A stretch of 30,266 nt of DNA from Collinsella sp. (GCA_019419405.1 DYAA01000164.1:1-30266), one strand, 5' to 3'. Positions 1 through 8,244 are shown, counted from the stretch's first letter. Numbers and translations are program-made. The notes: generated by a model not told the origin, from the letters alone.

Positions 1-2
1 CC

Positions 3-8
3 TATAAT
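3..8 (+). promoter_or_regulatory. -10 box of the tcdA promoter
   Basis: A perfect TATAAT lies 45 bases upstream of the tcdA start codon. The matching -35 box would fall outside the window, so only half of the promoter can be seen. The tcdA ribosome site (GGAGG at 42-46) follows at a normal distance from the ATG. Confidence 0.6.
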
Positions 9-52
9 GGCGATAGCCAAAACACGACCCGCTTCCCCATCGGAGGATATCT

Positions 53-850
53 ATGACCGAAACCGCAGCTGCAGCTCCCGTCGAGACACGCGACACCAAG
101 CTCGAGATTATCATGGGCCGCGAGGCGCTCGATAAACTCGCCAACGCCACGGTGCTGGTGCTTGGCTGCGGCGGCGTGGGCTCCAACTGCTGCGAGGCAC
201 TTGCCCGTGGCGGCATCGGTCATTTTGTGATCTTGGACAAGGACATCATCGCGCCCAGCAACATCAACCGCCAGGCTATCGCCTTTCACGGCACCATCGG
301 CAAGCGCAAAGTGGATGTAATGGAAGCCATGATCAACGACATCAACCCCGCCGCCGCTGTCATCAAACGTACCGAATACCTGTTGAGCGACAACATCGAT
401 GAGTTCTTCGCAAGTGTTTTGGAGCAGACGGACGGCAAGCTCGACTACGTCGTCGACGCCATCGACACCATCTCGGCCAAGCTCACCATTGCCAAATATG
501 CTCAGGACCACGACATTCATTTGGTTAGCTCCATGGGCGGGGCCAACAAGCTCCACCCCGAATGCCTGCGTTTTGCCGACATTTTTGACACCGTGCGCGA
601 CCCTATGAGCCGCATCATGCGCAAAGAGTGCAAAAAGCGTGGCATCAAGAGCCTTCGCGTGTTGTTTAGCTGCGAGGAATCGGTTAAGACACAGCCTCGC
701 GACCCTTCCAACATCCACGAGCGTACCGAGCTGGGAACCGCGAGCTTTATGCCGCCCATCATGGGCCAGATGATCGCCGGCGAGGTTATCCGCCAGATCA
801 GCGGACGCGGCACCGAGCACGTGCGCGCCGATGGCCAGCGCCTGGACTAG
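53..850 (+). CDS. tcdA: tRNA threonylcarbamoyladenosine dehydratase (TcdA/CsdL, ThiF/E1-like family)
   Basis: The 265-residue protein is an E1-like (ThiF/MoeB) ATP-dependent adenylating enzyme. The family member TcdA cyclises the t6A base at position 37 of ANN-decoding tRNAs to ct6A in the cytoplasm. The nucleotide-binding glycine motif GCGGVG is at residues 38-43, the acidic LDKD at 61-64 and the SNINRQ motif at 69-74, all in the usual places. The length matches the roughly 270 residues of known TcdA proteins. A GGAGG box 6 bases before the ATG fixes the start. The gene probably forms a two-gene operon with the TatD-like gene 14 bases downstream. Other ThiF-family roles are less likely, because the mid-protein VSSMGGANKLHP region and the short C-terminus are TcdA-like. 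Confidence 0.9.
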   Translation: MTETAAAAPVETRDTKLEIIMGREALDKLANATVLVLGCGGVGSNCCEALARGGIGHFVILDKDIIAPSNINRQAIAFHGTIGKRKVDVMEAMINDINPAAAVIKRTEYLLSDNIDEFFASVLEQTDGKLDYVVDAIDTISAKLTIAKYAQDHDIHLVSSMGGANKLHPECLRFADIFDTVRDPMSRIMRKECKKRGIKSLRVLFSCEESVKTQPRDPSNIHERTELGTASFMPPIMGQMIAGEVIRQISGRGTEHVRADGQRLD

Positions 851-864
851 CAGGATGTCCTGCG

Positions 865-1647
865 ATGGAACCGCAATTCTTTGACACGCATTGTCATCTT
901 GATTTGATGCTCGGCCCCGATACTGCAGCCAGCGAGTCGGCGGCGTTGGGTCTGGGGCTCTTTGACTGCGGGGTCGACCCACGCGACTTTTCGGCCGCAA
1001 ACGAGCGCGCCCGTCGCCAACCAAGCATCATCGCCGGCGTTGGGCTTCACCCCTGGTGGCTCGCCGACGGCCGCTGCGGTCCCGCCGAAGTCAACCTGCT
1101 TTGCGAGTTTGCTGCCCAAGAGCGCTACATCGGCGAGGTGGGACTCGACTTTTCCGCATGCTTTGCAGGAAGCGAGCCGCTACAAATACAGGCGCTTGAC
1201 CGGCTCTGCGATGCGCTCGTGCAGCATCCTCTTGTCGGGCGTGTGATATCAATTCACGCCGTTCGTTCGGCAGGAGCCGTACTGGACGTCCTCGAATCGC
1301 ATGGACTACTCATCCCAAACTCCGACTCCCCCGCTATCATCTTCCACTGGTTTAGCGGCACTTCGGACGAACTCGCCCGCGCGCGTAATGCGGGCTGTAA
1401 TTTTTCCGTCAACGAACGCATGCTTGCGTCTAAACGTGGACGCGAATATGCCCGACAGATTCCACTCGACCGTCTACTGCTCGAGACCGATGCGCCGGCC
1501 GAGCCAAACACAGAAACAAGCGCACAGTCGCTCATCAGATCGCTCACAAGAGCCTCAGGACGCATCGCCTCGCTCAAAAACTGCGACGCTAAGCACATTG
1601 AGTCGGCAGTTTTAGCAAATGCGCGCTCTGTATTTGACCTTCGCTAA
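865..1647 (+). CDS. TatD-family metal-dependent hydrolase
   Basis: The 260-residue TIM-barrel hydrolase resembles the TatD/YcfH/YjjV family, metal-dependent DNases or phosphodiesterases whose physiological substrates are mostly unsettled. The metal ligands of the family are visible: the HxH pair H9 and H11 in DTHCHLD, E91 in IGEVGLD, H131 in SIHAV, H161 in FHWFSG and D209 in LLETDAPAEP. The ribosome site is poor (AGGAT about 9 bases before the ATG), and the gene starts only 14 bases after tcdA, so translation may be coupled. A small CAGGA/TCCTG palindrome fills the gap. The middle of the protein diverges from classical TatD, so I give the family only and no gene symbol. Confidence 0.85.
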   Translation: MEPQFFDTHCHLDLMLGPDTAASESAALGLGLFDCGVDPRDFSAANERARRQPSIIAGVGLHPWWLADGRCGPAEVNLLCEFAAQERYIGEVGLDFSACFAGSEPLQIQALDRLCDALVQHPLVGRVISIHAVRSAGAVLDVLESHGLLIPNSDSPAIIFHWFSGTSDELARARNAGCNFSVNERMLASKRGREYARQIPLDRLLLETDAPAEPNTETSAQSLIRSLTRASGRIASLKNCDAKHIESAVLANARSVFDLR

Positions 1648-1664
1648 CCCCTGTGGGCAAAAAA

Positions 1665-1707
1665 TGCCAAGGGACATGCGAATCGCACAACGCAGTCCCT
1701 ATTGGCA
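1665..1707. repeat. Stem-loop between convergent genes, related to an intergenic palindromic repeat
   Basis: TGCCAAGGGAC at 1665-1675 pairs with GTCCC...TGGCA at 1695-1707, apart from a two-base bulge. It lies between the convergent tatD-like and FGGY-kinase genes and may serve as a weak terminator. The right arm, AGTCCCTATTGGCAGG, nearly matches the repeat at 17618-17650, where the same block reads AGTCCCTTTTTGGCAGG. Confidence 0.5.
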
Positions 1708-1727
1708 GGCAGTACAATTCGGCAGCA

Positions 1728-3245
1728 TTACACCAATTCGTGCATGAGATCACGGTTGCGTGCATACAATTCGTCAAAGATATGACGACGCGACGCATAT
1801 AACTCGTGGGCAGCCATATCGGGCACGATTGTTTGCGCAACGCCAAGGACTTGAGCGAGCTCATCCCATGATGCATAGGCGCCTCCTGCGAGAGCTGCCA
1901 TGATGGCATCGCCGAAGCATGCGCCCATCGTAACCTTGGCAACCGAGACCTCGCGCCCGCATACGTCGGCGATAGCCTGCATCCAAACTGGATTCTTGGT
2001 TCCACCTCCGACAAGCATAATGCGCCCAATTGGCAGTCCATGCTCTCGCTCGATAATGTCGACATGGGATGCAACGGTATACGCGATGCCTTCCAAGGCG
2101 GCGCGAACCATATGGGCTCGCGTATGCCTTCCGGTCAAGCCAAAGAAGACGCCACGCGCCTCGGGATCGTTGAGCGGAGTACGCTCCCCCGCAAAGTACG
2201 GCAGGCACAGGAGCCCATCGGCACCCGGCGCCACGTCGGCGGCATCATGCGCCATAACCGAATATGCATCGGGGCCACCGTGGCCCTCGGCCTCTACGGC
2301 GTCGCGATACAGCTCTTGGCGCAGCCACGATGTGAGCGCACCCGCCGTATTGGTCCCCGCGCAGATCCCGTAAGTTCCGGGAATGATAAACGTCCCTGGC
2401 CACAGACAGGCATCATCGATCATATGATCAGCTAGGTAGATGAAATACGCCGTACTCCCCAACTGAACCATCATATCGCCGGGACGGAATACACCCGTCG
2501 AAATGGCCTCGGCACCAGAGTCGCCCGTTCCCACCAAGACAGGTGTCCCTGCCGCGAGCCCCGTCGCCTCAGCCGCACGCTGCGTAATCACCCCGGCAAT
2601 ATCGGTAGCCGACATTACCTCCGCCATCTGGTCAGGCCGGCAGAAACGAGCACATTCCCGAGCATCAACCTTCCAAGTGTAGCGATCGTATAGGGGAAGA
2701 AAATCCTCCGCCAAATAACGGTCCACCGTAAAACGCCCCGTCAACTTTGCGCACAGAAACGATGACGCCGTCAGGAACTTCGCAGCACGTTCGTGCACCT
2801 CGGGCATACTCTCCTTAAACCACAAGATCTTTGGAGCAATATCTGACGAACAGGGATCGTGCCCGAAAAGCTCGCGTGCGCGATCTGACCCATATTCGGA
2901 AAGAAGCTCGTCAATCTGCGGCTTCGAACGTGCATCGACTCCGTACAAAATCGCGGGCACCAGCGCGTTGCACTCGGTATCGACCGGCACGCAGTCGCAA
3001 CCCAATGCGGAAAGGCCGACGCATCCGATCTGCGCCGCGTTAACCCCCGATCGCACCACCAGCTCGCGCGACAAGCGGCAAAAATCGCCCCACCAAACTG
3101 CCTCCGCATCATGCTGGTACCATCCATCACGTGGGTTATCCGTCTCGTGTCCACAAGTGGCCTGGCAAACGATGTTGCATCGATCATCGATTAAAACGCC
3201 TTTAGAGGCGCTTGTCCCAATATCAATACCCAGATAAAACGCCAT
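1728..3245 (-). CDS. FGGY-family carbohydrate kinase (xylulokinase-like)
   Basis: The 505-residue protein has the two-domain FGGY sugar-kinase layout. The N-terminal phosphate loop GIDIGTSASKG is at residues 6-16, a GWYQHDAEAVW block typical of xylulokinases follows, then the central VGTGDSGAEA block and the LVGGGTKNPVWMQ adenosine-binding motif near residue 430. It should phosphorylate a ketose or polyol with ATP in the cytoplasm. Xylulokinase is the nearest name, but FGGY substrate specificity cannot be read from sequence and no xylose genes lie nearby. It is the last gene of the leftward catabolic locus, 6 bases after the BtpA-like gene. The ATG at 3245 is supported by a GGGGAGTAGG purine stretch upstream. 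Confidence 0.85.
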   Translation of the reverse strand: MAFYLGIDIGTSASKGVLIDDRCNIVCQATCGHETDNPRDGWYQHDAEAVWWGDFCRLSRELVVRSGVNAAQIGCVGLSALGCDCVPVDTECNALVPAILYGVDARSKPQIDELLSEYGSDRARELFGHDPCSSDIAPKILWFKESMPEVHERAAKFLTASSFLCAKLTGRFTVDRYLAEDFLPLYDRYTWKVDARECARFCRPDQMAEVMSATDIAGVITQRAAEATGLAAGTPVLVGTGDSGAEAISTGVFRPGDMMVQLGSTAYFIYLADHMIDDACLWPGTFIIPGTYGICAGTNTAGALTSWLRQELYRDAVEAEGHGGPDAYSVMAHDAADVAPGADGLLCLPYFAGERTPLNDPEARGVFFGLTGRHTRAHMVRAALEGIAYTVASHVDIIEREHGLPIGRIMLVGGGTKNPVWMQAIADVCGREVSVAKVTMGACFGDAIMAALAGGAYASWDELAQVLGVAQTIVPDMAAHELYASRRHIFDELYARNRDLMHELV

Positions 3246-3251
3246 AGGTGC

Positions 3252-4061
3252 CTACTCCCCTCGCGCCGTACGAGCGGCAGCCATAAAACGAACTACCCGC
3301 TCAACATCAACCGGGGCATCCAGCTTTCCGTCGCGCTTTAAGCACGTGCCGACAAACGCGCCATCGTAGTGAGCAAATACGTCAGCCACGGTATTTTCGC
3401 GACAACCGGTGCCACATACCACAGGCACTTCGCCAACACGCTCGCGGACCTCATCGGCAAGCTCGCCCGAAGCGCCACGACCGGCAGCCGAACCGCCGAT
3501 GACCATCGCATCCGGTAGGCAATTAAAGAGAAGTGAATCGGCAATGTCCGCAGTCGTGCGGTCGTTGAGATAAACCTCCCCCTCGCTCGTGATGAAGTGA
3601 AAAAGCTTGAGGTCGTCCAAGCGCAGCGCCGCCTTGCGACGCATGGTGTGCGCGAAATCTCGGTTAATCAGCCCGAGATCACCGGCCCAGGCACCGCAAA
3701 AATTGCAGCGCGTGAACTGCGCATCGACGGCAGCGCACAGCTCGATTGTGGCATCACCATCGTAAATAGCCTCAGCTCCCCAAGGGGTCGACAAATCATG
3801 GGACAGAGCCCCGATTACATAGCCCATCGATGCAAGGGTTGAGGGAGAAACGTGCTGCTCATAGGGCATCGAGAGCTCATTGGTAATCAAAATGCCATCG
3901 ACACCGCCCTGCTGCAACGCTTCGAGATCGCGCTTGGCGGCTTCCACGACCTGCGATACGATTCCACCCGGATAAAACAGTGGATCGCCCGGCAGAGGAC
4001 GCAGGTGCAGCATTCCGATAACCGGCTTTTCGGTCTTGAACACCGAAGTTAGAAACGACAT
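3252..4061 (-). CDS. BtpA/SgcQ-family TIM-barrel protein
   Basis: The 269-residue protein matches the BtpA/SgcQ family: the opening KPVIGMLHLRPLPGDP (residues 12-27), the GVDGILITNE block and the GTGCRENTVAD region. BtpA was named for a cyanobacterial photosystem I biogenesis factor. Relatives such as SgcQ sit in bacterial sugar operons, and the reaction of those members is unknown to me. The start is the ATG at 4061, which has AAGGAG 6 bases upstream; the in-frame ATG at 4076 would place that ribosome site inside the coding sequence. It lies between the YjbQ-like and FGGY kinase genes with gaps of 33 and 6 bases, so it is probably part of the same catabolic pathway, perhaps as an aldolase- or isomerase-like step (inference). 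Confidence 0.85.
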   Translation of the reverse strand: MSFLTSVFKTEKPVIGMLHLRPLPGDPLFYPGGIVSQVVEAAKRDLEALQQGGVDGILITNELSMPYEQHVSPSTLASMGYVIGALSHDLSTPWGAEAIYDGDATIELCAAVDAQFTRCNFCGAWAGDLGLINRDFAHTMRRKAALRLDDLKLFHFITSEGEVYLNDRTTADIADSLLFNCLPDAMVIGGSAAGRGASGELADEVRERVGEVPVVCGTGCRENTVADVFAHYDGAFVGTCLKRDGKLDAPVDVERVVRFMAAARTARGE

Positions 4062-4094
4062 AACGTGCTCCTTCATAGGGCTATTGCAGGGACG

Positions 4095-4529
4095 TTACTC
4101 CCCCAACACCTCGACGTACACTTTTCGCTTCTGCGGACCGTCAAACTCCGCAAGATAGATGTTCTGGGCACCTCCGCACACGATATGGCCATCTTGGACG
4201 GGAAAGAAGCAGCTGTTTCCACAAATCATGCTCTTGATATGCCCACAGGAGTTGTTGCCGGTGGCTCCATAGCTCGGCAGGAAGTGTGCATGCGCATAGG
4301 GGGCATCGAGTGGGGCGATGCGATCAAGCGTCTCCATAAGATCCGTCTCCACGCAGGGCAGCCCCTCGTTTACCACGATTCCGCAGGTCGTATGCGACAA
4401 AATAATCGCTGCCAAGCCATTCGTCACCGAGCTGCGTTCGACGGCGGCGTGCACGTCTTCGGTAATATCGATGAACTGGTCCGGAGCAGTCGAGAGATAG
4501 CTCAATGTCTCGAGCGTCACCATGTTCAC
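4095..4529 (-). CDS. YjbQ / UPF0047 family protein
   Basis: The 144-residue protein is a clear YjbQ (UPF0047) member. The family hallmark HTTCGIVVNE is at residues 46-55, GHIKSMICG follows at 96-104, and the end reads IYLAEFDGPQKRKV. The fold is a compact beta sandwich that often forms trimers. Some members have weak thiamine-phosphate synthase activity, but their normal function is unresolved. The likely start is GTG at 4529, which overlaps the TGA stop of the amidohydrolase gene (GTGA arrangement) with AAGGGG just upstream; the ATG at 4523 is an alternative. The overlap suggests translational coupling and a shared pathway with the amidohydrolase-2 and BtpA-like proteins. Confidence 0.85.
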   Translation of the reverse strand: MNMVTLETLSYLSTAPDQFIDITEDVHAAVERSSVTNGLAAIILSHTTCGIVVNEGLPCVETDLMETLDRIAPLDAPYAHAHFLPSYGATGNNSCGHIKSMICGNSCFFPVQDGHIVCGGAQNIYLAEFDGPQKRKVYVEVLGE

Positions 4530-5386
4530 TCATCCCCTTCAAGAAAACGCAGGGCATTACCCCAGTAGAGCCTTTCTCGCGCATCATCGCGCATGGACAC
4601 GGTATCGAGCGCCCGCTTGAGTTTGAACGCACGGAAGCGCGGCGTATTGCTGGCAAACATCACTTGATGCGATAGCGCACGCTCATACCACAGCGGCCCC
4701 ATATCGACCGTGAAAAGACGCTGCATCATCTCCTCGGGCGAATCGATGTAAGTGATAGAGGTGTCCGTGTAGCAGTTGGGATACTTGAGCAGCATCGCCA
4801 CGGTCTCGCGCACCCAGGGCCAGCCAAAGTGGGTCAAACTAAAACGCACATTTGGATGCGTTGCGATTGTGTGCTCAAATGCAAGCGGATTACTGCGCGA
4901 GAGCTCTGCACCCGGCTCCCAAGACATACCGGCATGGAAAACCACCGGCTTGTTATAGCGCTCGCATAGCTCGTAAAGCGGCTCGGCCACAGCATCATCG
5001 GGGGCAAAACCCTGCTTTGCCGGATGCAGGCAAAGCCCCTTTGCCCCCAACTCGGTAAAGGCGCGCTCCAATTCGTCTGCGGCGCCGCTCACCTGCGGAT
5101 CTACGCTCGCAAATCCCCACAGACGATCGGGATGCGCGGCAACCAGCATGGCAATCTGGTCATTGGTGCCAAAATGCCCTCCGCATGCCGTGGTTACATC
5201 GAGCGGCATGAGCACGCTCTTCTGCACATCGCAGACGTCCATCTCGACTTGAAGCTCATCCCAATCCATGGGGCCCATATGCCCCATACCAAATTCTCGT
5301 GACCAAAAACCGAATCCATCAGGCTCATCACCCGGCGTACAGATCTCGCTGTAGAGCATGGGCTGAACCAACATGTCGATAACCAT
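4526..5386 (-). CDS. Amidohydrolase-2 family protein with altered metal-binding motifs
   Basis: The 286-residue protein has the amidohydrolase-2 (ACMSD/LigI-like) TIM-barrel pattern: LCLHPAKQ at 119-125, VVFHAG at 148-153 (H151), LTHFGWPW at 184-191 (H186) and the closing LYWGNALRFL at 273-282. Two expected metal sites are missing. The first strand reads VIDMLVQP (2-9) where an HxH motif is normal, and ASNTPR (245-250) has Asn247 where the catalytic Asp is usual. It may be a metal-poor (de)carboxylase or lactonase variant, or a catalytically changed paralogue. The start is the ATG at 5386 with AAAGGAG 7 bases before it; the in-frame ATG at 5407 precedes that site and is rejected. It lies between the second kinase and the YjbQ-like gene in a tight operon. 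Confidence 0.85.
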   Translation of the reverse strand: MVIDMLVQPMLYSEICTPGDEPDGFGFWSREFGMGHMGPMDWDELQVEMDVCDVQKSVLMPLDVTTACGGHFGTNDQIAMLVAAHPDRLWGFASVDPQVSGAADELERAFTELGAKGLCLHPAKQGFAPDDAVAEPLYELCERYNKPVVFHAGMSWEPGAELSRSNPLAFEHTIATHPNVRFSLTHFGWPWVRETVAMLLKYPNCYTDTSITYIDSPEEMMQRLFTVDMGPLWYERALSHQVMFASNTPRFRAFKLKRALDTVSMRDDARERLYWGNALRFLEGDE

Positions 5387-5413
5387 TTTGTACTCCTTTC
5401 CAGGCATTTGACC

Positions 5414-6214
5414 CTAGTACGGCTCAAACGAACCAATCACTCGGGACGACAGCTCAGCGCCCGCCTTCATACACGCCGGAATATCAAGGCCATCGATCAC
5501 GCCCTTGGTAAACCCGGCAATATACGAGTCGCCGGCACCCACGGTATTAACGACCTTCTCCGCCGGTACGACCCCGCACTCATAGAAGCGCTCACCGTCA
5601 TAGGCAATGCTTCCCTTCTCGCCAAGCGTGGCAACCGCAACGCGCGGTCCCAATCCCTGCACGTGGCGTACCCAGTCTCGTAGCTCCGGAGTGTCCTCTT
5701 CAAACGACATGAACGCATAGTCTACGTAAGGAAAATGAGCCTCACATGCATATTCGGGATCCTGGCTGAACACCGAGAAGTCCATAACCACCGTCTTGCC
5801 CGCATCATGCCATTCGGGCAGGAGGTCCAAACAATTGCCAAACAGGTCGGTATGAATGATGTCATGTTCCAGGATAAACGCCCGGTCGTCTTCATTCGGT
5901 CGATATGTCTCCATTACGCCATCGATTGCCTCGAGATGCACGCGATCGACGCCGTCTTTCAATGCCATGAGCATCACCGAGGTGTCGCCATCCTCCACCC
6001 GCAGATGTGAGATATCGAACCCCTCGGCGGCCAGCGCCTCTCTCATCTTGTCTCCGTACTCGTCCTTGCCGACAACCGACACGGCGGATACCGAAACGCC
6101 CATTCGTGCAAGATGGATACCCCAGTCAATGCCATTACCAGTCGGATAGAACACGCCGATGTTTTGATAGACGTCCGCACAGCAAAAACCAGCCGCACAC
6201 GCTTTAATACCCAT
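5414..6214 (-). CDS. PfkB-family sugar kinase, FrlD-like, second paralogue
   Basis: The 266-residue ribokinase-type (PfkB) enzyme has the catalytic NTVGAGDSYIAG motif at 223-234 (Asp229 as the expected base) and the N-terminal substrate region TGNGIDWGIHLARMG. It resembles fructoselysine 6-kinase FrlD in length and layout but is clearly diverged from the neighbouring FrlD-like kinase. For example, it has TGNGID where that one has GGNAVN, so it may phosphorylate a different Amadori compound or ketose. The ATG at 6214 is chosen because GGAG lies 6 bases upstream; the TTG at 6226 would cover that site. A terminator-like hairpin separates it from the upstream kinase gene, so this gene heads the second half of the locus. 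Confidence 0.85.
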   Translation of the reverse strand: MGIKACAAGFCCADVYQNIGVFYPTGNGIDWGIHLARMGVSVSAVSVVGKDEYGDKMREALAAEGFDISHLRVEDGDTSVMLMALKDGVDRVHLEAIDGVMETYRPNEDDRAFILEHDIIHTDLFGNCLDLLPEWHDAGKTVVMDFSVFSQDPEYACEAHFPYVDYAFMSFEEDTPELRDWVRHVQGLGPRVAVATLGEKGSIAYDGERFYECGVVPAEKVVNTVGAGDSYIAGFTKGVIDGLDIPACMKAGAELSSRVIGSFEPY

Positions 6215-6231
6215 ACTCTTCTCCAATGTTC

Positions 6232-6265
6232 AAAAGGGGACCCACCACATGGCGAGCCCCCTTTT
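6232..6265 (-). terminator. Terminator-like hairpin between the two kinase genes
   Basis: AAAAGGGG at 6232-6239 pairs with CCCCTTTT at 6258-6265. Read leftward, the stem ends in a run of four T. It lies 71 bases past the stop of the first FrlD-like kinase and just ahead of the second, so it should end or reduce transcription between the two halves of the locus. I saw no convincing promoter between the hairpin and the second kinase, so some readthrough is likely. Confidence 0.7.
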
Positions 6266-6335
6266 CGCGTTTCGCTTATTGTTTTGCATCGGCTGTCCAA
6301 GGCCTCATAGCCAGACCGCCGTACGCTTTCTTAAG

Positions 6336-7199
6336 CTATTCGACGATTGGTGCTCCGTGGCCCCAAGAACCTTCCATGCCGCACACGGTCGAAGCAAACC
6401 CGGCAGCAAAGTCGAGCGCGCGCTCGATGGCCTCGGCGCCATCCTCACCACGCTTGACGGAATCGAGATAGCACATCAAAAACGAGGTGAGGAACGAGTC
6501 GCCCGCCCCCATGGTGTCCTTCATGTCCGTTACCGGTTTAGCCAGCTGGCGGTAATAACGCTCGCCGTCGTAAGCAATGCAGCCCTCGGCGCCCGCCGTA
6601 GCCGACACAAAACGCGGACCCAGACCCTTCACCCATGCCAGACGCTCGCGAATCTCGTCCTCGCTCGCGGCATCCGCCGCACTAAAGAAAGCGAAATCGA
6701 CGTAGGGCGCAATCTGCTCGTAGTACTCGTCGGTGGAGTCGTCCGAAAAGTCAAAAGAGACCGTGACGCCCGCAGCCTTCAACTTGGGCAGCTCGCGCTC
6801 GGTAAAGCAGTAGTTGCCCGAATGAACCACATCGAACTGCTTCATGTACGCAAGGTCAAAGCGATCGAGGACATAGCGCGCATCGCCACGGATACCGCCC
6901 TCGTTGGAGCCAAGGAAGACACGGTCACCGTCAACGACGGTCACGCGAGCCGCTCCGTTCTCGCCAATCATCTGCTCGCACTTGTCAAGCTCGATACCCT
7001 CATCCTCGAGGCTTGCAATGACATGCTCGGCAGCGGCGTCATTGCCAAAAATGCCCATGTATGCAGAGCGTGCGGCACCGCATTTCTTGGCATAAACGGC
7101 GAAGTTCACCGCATTGCCGCCGGGATACATGGTGTGGATATGCTCGTAGCGATCGACGACGTTGTCGCCAAATCCGAGCGCGTTAACGTTAAATGCCAT
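6336..7199 (-). CDS. frlD: Fructoselysine 6-kinase-like PfkB kinase (FrlD-like)
   Basis: The 287-residue PfkB kinase closely follows the FrlD pattern. GFGDNVVDRY is at 9-18, PGGNAVNFAVYAKKCG at 26-41, FDVVHSGNY in the middle and the catalytic DTMGAGDSF at 228-236 (Asp234 as the likely base). FrlD uses ATP to make fructoselysine 6-phosphate, the substrate of the deglycase FrlB. The gene follows the FrlB-like gene by 14 bases with AAGGGG before its ATG, an order consistent with the enterobacterial frl operon. Some other 6-phosphorylated Amadori compound, such as a fructosyl-amino acid, is also possible. I am sure of the family and fairly sure of the pathway. Confidence 0.82.
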   Translation of the reverse strand: MAFNVNALGFGDNVVDRYEHIHTMYPGGNAVNFAVYAKKCGAARSAYMGIFGNDAAAEHVIASLEDEGIELDKCEQMIGENGAARVTVVDGDRVFLGSNEGGIRGDARYVLDRFDLAYMKQFDVVHSGNYCFTERELPKLKAAGVTVSFDFSDDSTDEYYEQIAPYVDFAFFSAADAASEDEIRERLAWVKGLGPRFVSATAGAEGCIAYDGERYYRQLAKPVTDMKDTMGAGDSFLTSFLMCYLDSVKRGEDGAEAIERALDFAAGFASTVCGMEGSWGHGAPIVE

Positions 7200-7213
7200 A
7201 GCCTTTGCCCCTT

Positions 7214-8182
7214 CTAGTACTCGACAACACCCATATAGCGGCGGAAATCGGGATCGTGATCAAACACCTTGCCGCGTGCGGCGCGCAGCTCGCAGTTCAT
7301 GGCGTAGAACAGCACCGGGTCCAGATAGGCACGGACGCTCGCCGGCACGGCTTCCATACCGTACTCCTTGGCATCAAGCACCATCAGCGTATCGGTATGC
7401 GTCTTAAGGAACGCCAGGGCGCGCTCGTCCATAGCACGGCACTCGCTGGAGCCCATCTGCAGGAAGTAAAAAACGCCATCCTGAGTAGCCTCGAAGGGGC
7501 CGTGGAAGTACTCGGCAGAGTGGATGTAGCTGCAGTGCTGCCACTGCATCTCCATAAGAGAGCAGATAGCGAAACCGTAGGTCTGGCTAAAGTTGGGACC
7601 GCTGCCCAGAATATAGAAGAACTCGTGCTCCTGGCAAAGCTTGGCAAAGCGATCGCCCAGCTCGGCATTTACCTTCTCGCGTGCCGGAGGAAGAATCTTA
7701 TCCATCTCAGCAATACCGGCATACATATCGGCAAGATCGGCGTAGCCCTCCTGCTGATCGAGCAGCTCGGCCGCAAGCGACAGCGAAATGCCAGCGGGGA
7801 CCTCGGCCTGCGGCACGCCCTCGCCCCACGGGTAGACCCACGTGGTCCACTTGCCGGAGTCAATCTTGGATCCAGCGTTGTCGGTCTGGGCGATCACCGT
7901 AGCGCCGGCAGCAAGGGCAATCTCACAGCCCTCGACGACCTCGAGGGTGTTGCCACTGTGGCTGCAAGCAATGACCAGGGACTTCTCGCCCAGACGACGC
8001 GGACGCATGATATCGAACTCGCGAGCCGTATAGATATACGAAGTGAAGGTGGTTGCTTCGCGCTGCAGAAGCTCATGAGCCGGGATCAAATCGATCATGG
8101 AGCCACCGCAAGCAATCCAGTAGACGCTGTCGAACTTGCCCTTCTCGGCAATTGCCTCTTTGATCAGGTCGTGTGCGTTCAT
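7214..8182 (-). CDS. frlB: SIS-domain 6-phospho-Amadori deglycase (FrlB-like)
   Basis: The 322-residue protein has two SIS (sugar isomerase) domains. The first phosphosugar site contains IACGGSM at 23-29 and CSHSGNT at 73-79, and the second contains the AEYFHGPFE motif. It ends in FRRYMGVVEY, close to the C-terminus of enterobacterial FrlB. FrlB hydrolyses fructoselysine 6-phosphate to glucose 6-phosphate and lysine in the cytoplasm. The ATG at 8182 has AAAGGA about 8 bases upstream; the ORF can be read from 8215, but there is no ribosome site there. It lies between the FrlC-like epimerase and FrlD-like kinase genes. A glucoselysine-type (GfrE/GfrF) deglycase cannot be excluded, because substrate choice is not readable from these motifs. 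Confidence 0.85.
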   Translation of the reverse strand: MNAHDLIKEAIAEKGKFDSVYWIACGGSMIDLIPAHELLQREATTFTSYIYTAREFDIMRPRRLGEKSLVIACSHSGNTLEVVEGCEIALAAGATVIAQTDNAGSKIDSGKWTTWVYPWGEGVPQAEVPAGISLSLAAELLDQQEGYADLADMYAGIAEMDKILPPAREKVNAELGDRFAKLCQEHEFFYILGSGPNFSQTYGFAICSLMEMQWQHCSYIHSAEYFHGPFEATQDGVFYFLQMGSSECRAMDERALAFLKTHTDTLMVLDAKEYGMEAVPASVRAYLDPVLFYAMNCELRAARGKVFDHDPDFRRYMGVVEY

Positions 8183-8244
8183 ATCCAGTTCCTTTCTTGT
8201 TTGGTCCACAATCAATGACGTTGGTTGCGTGGCCGATAGTTGTT

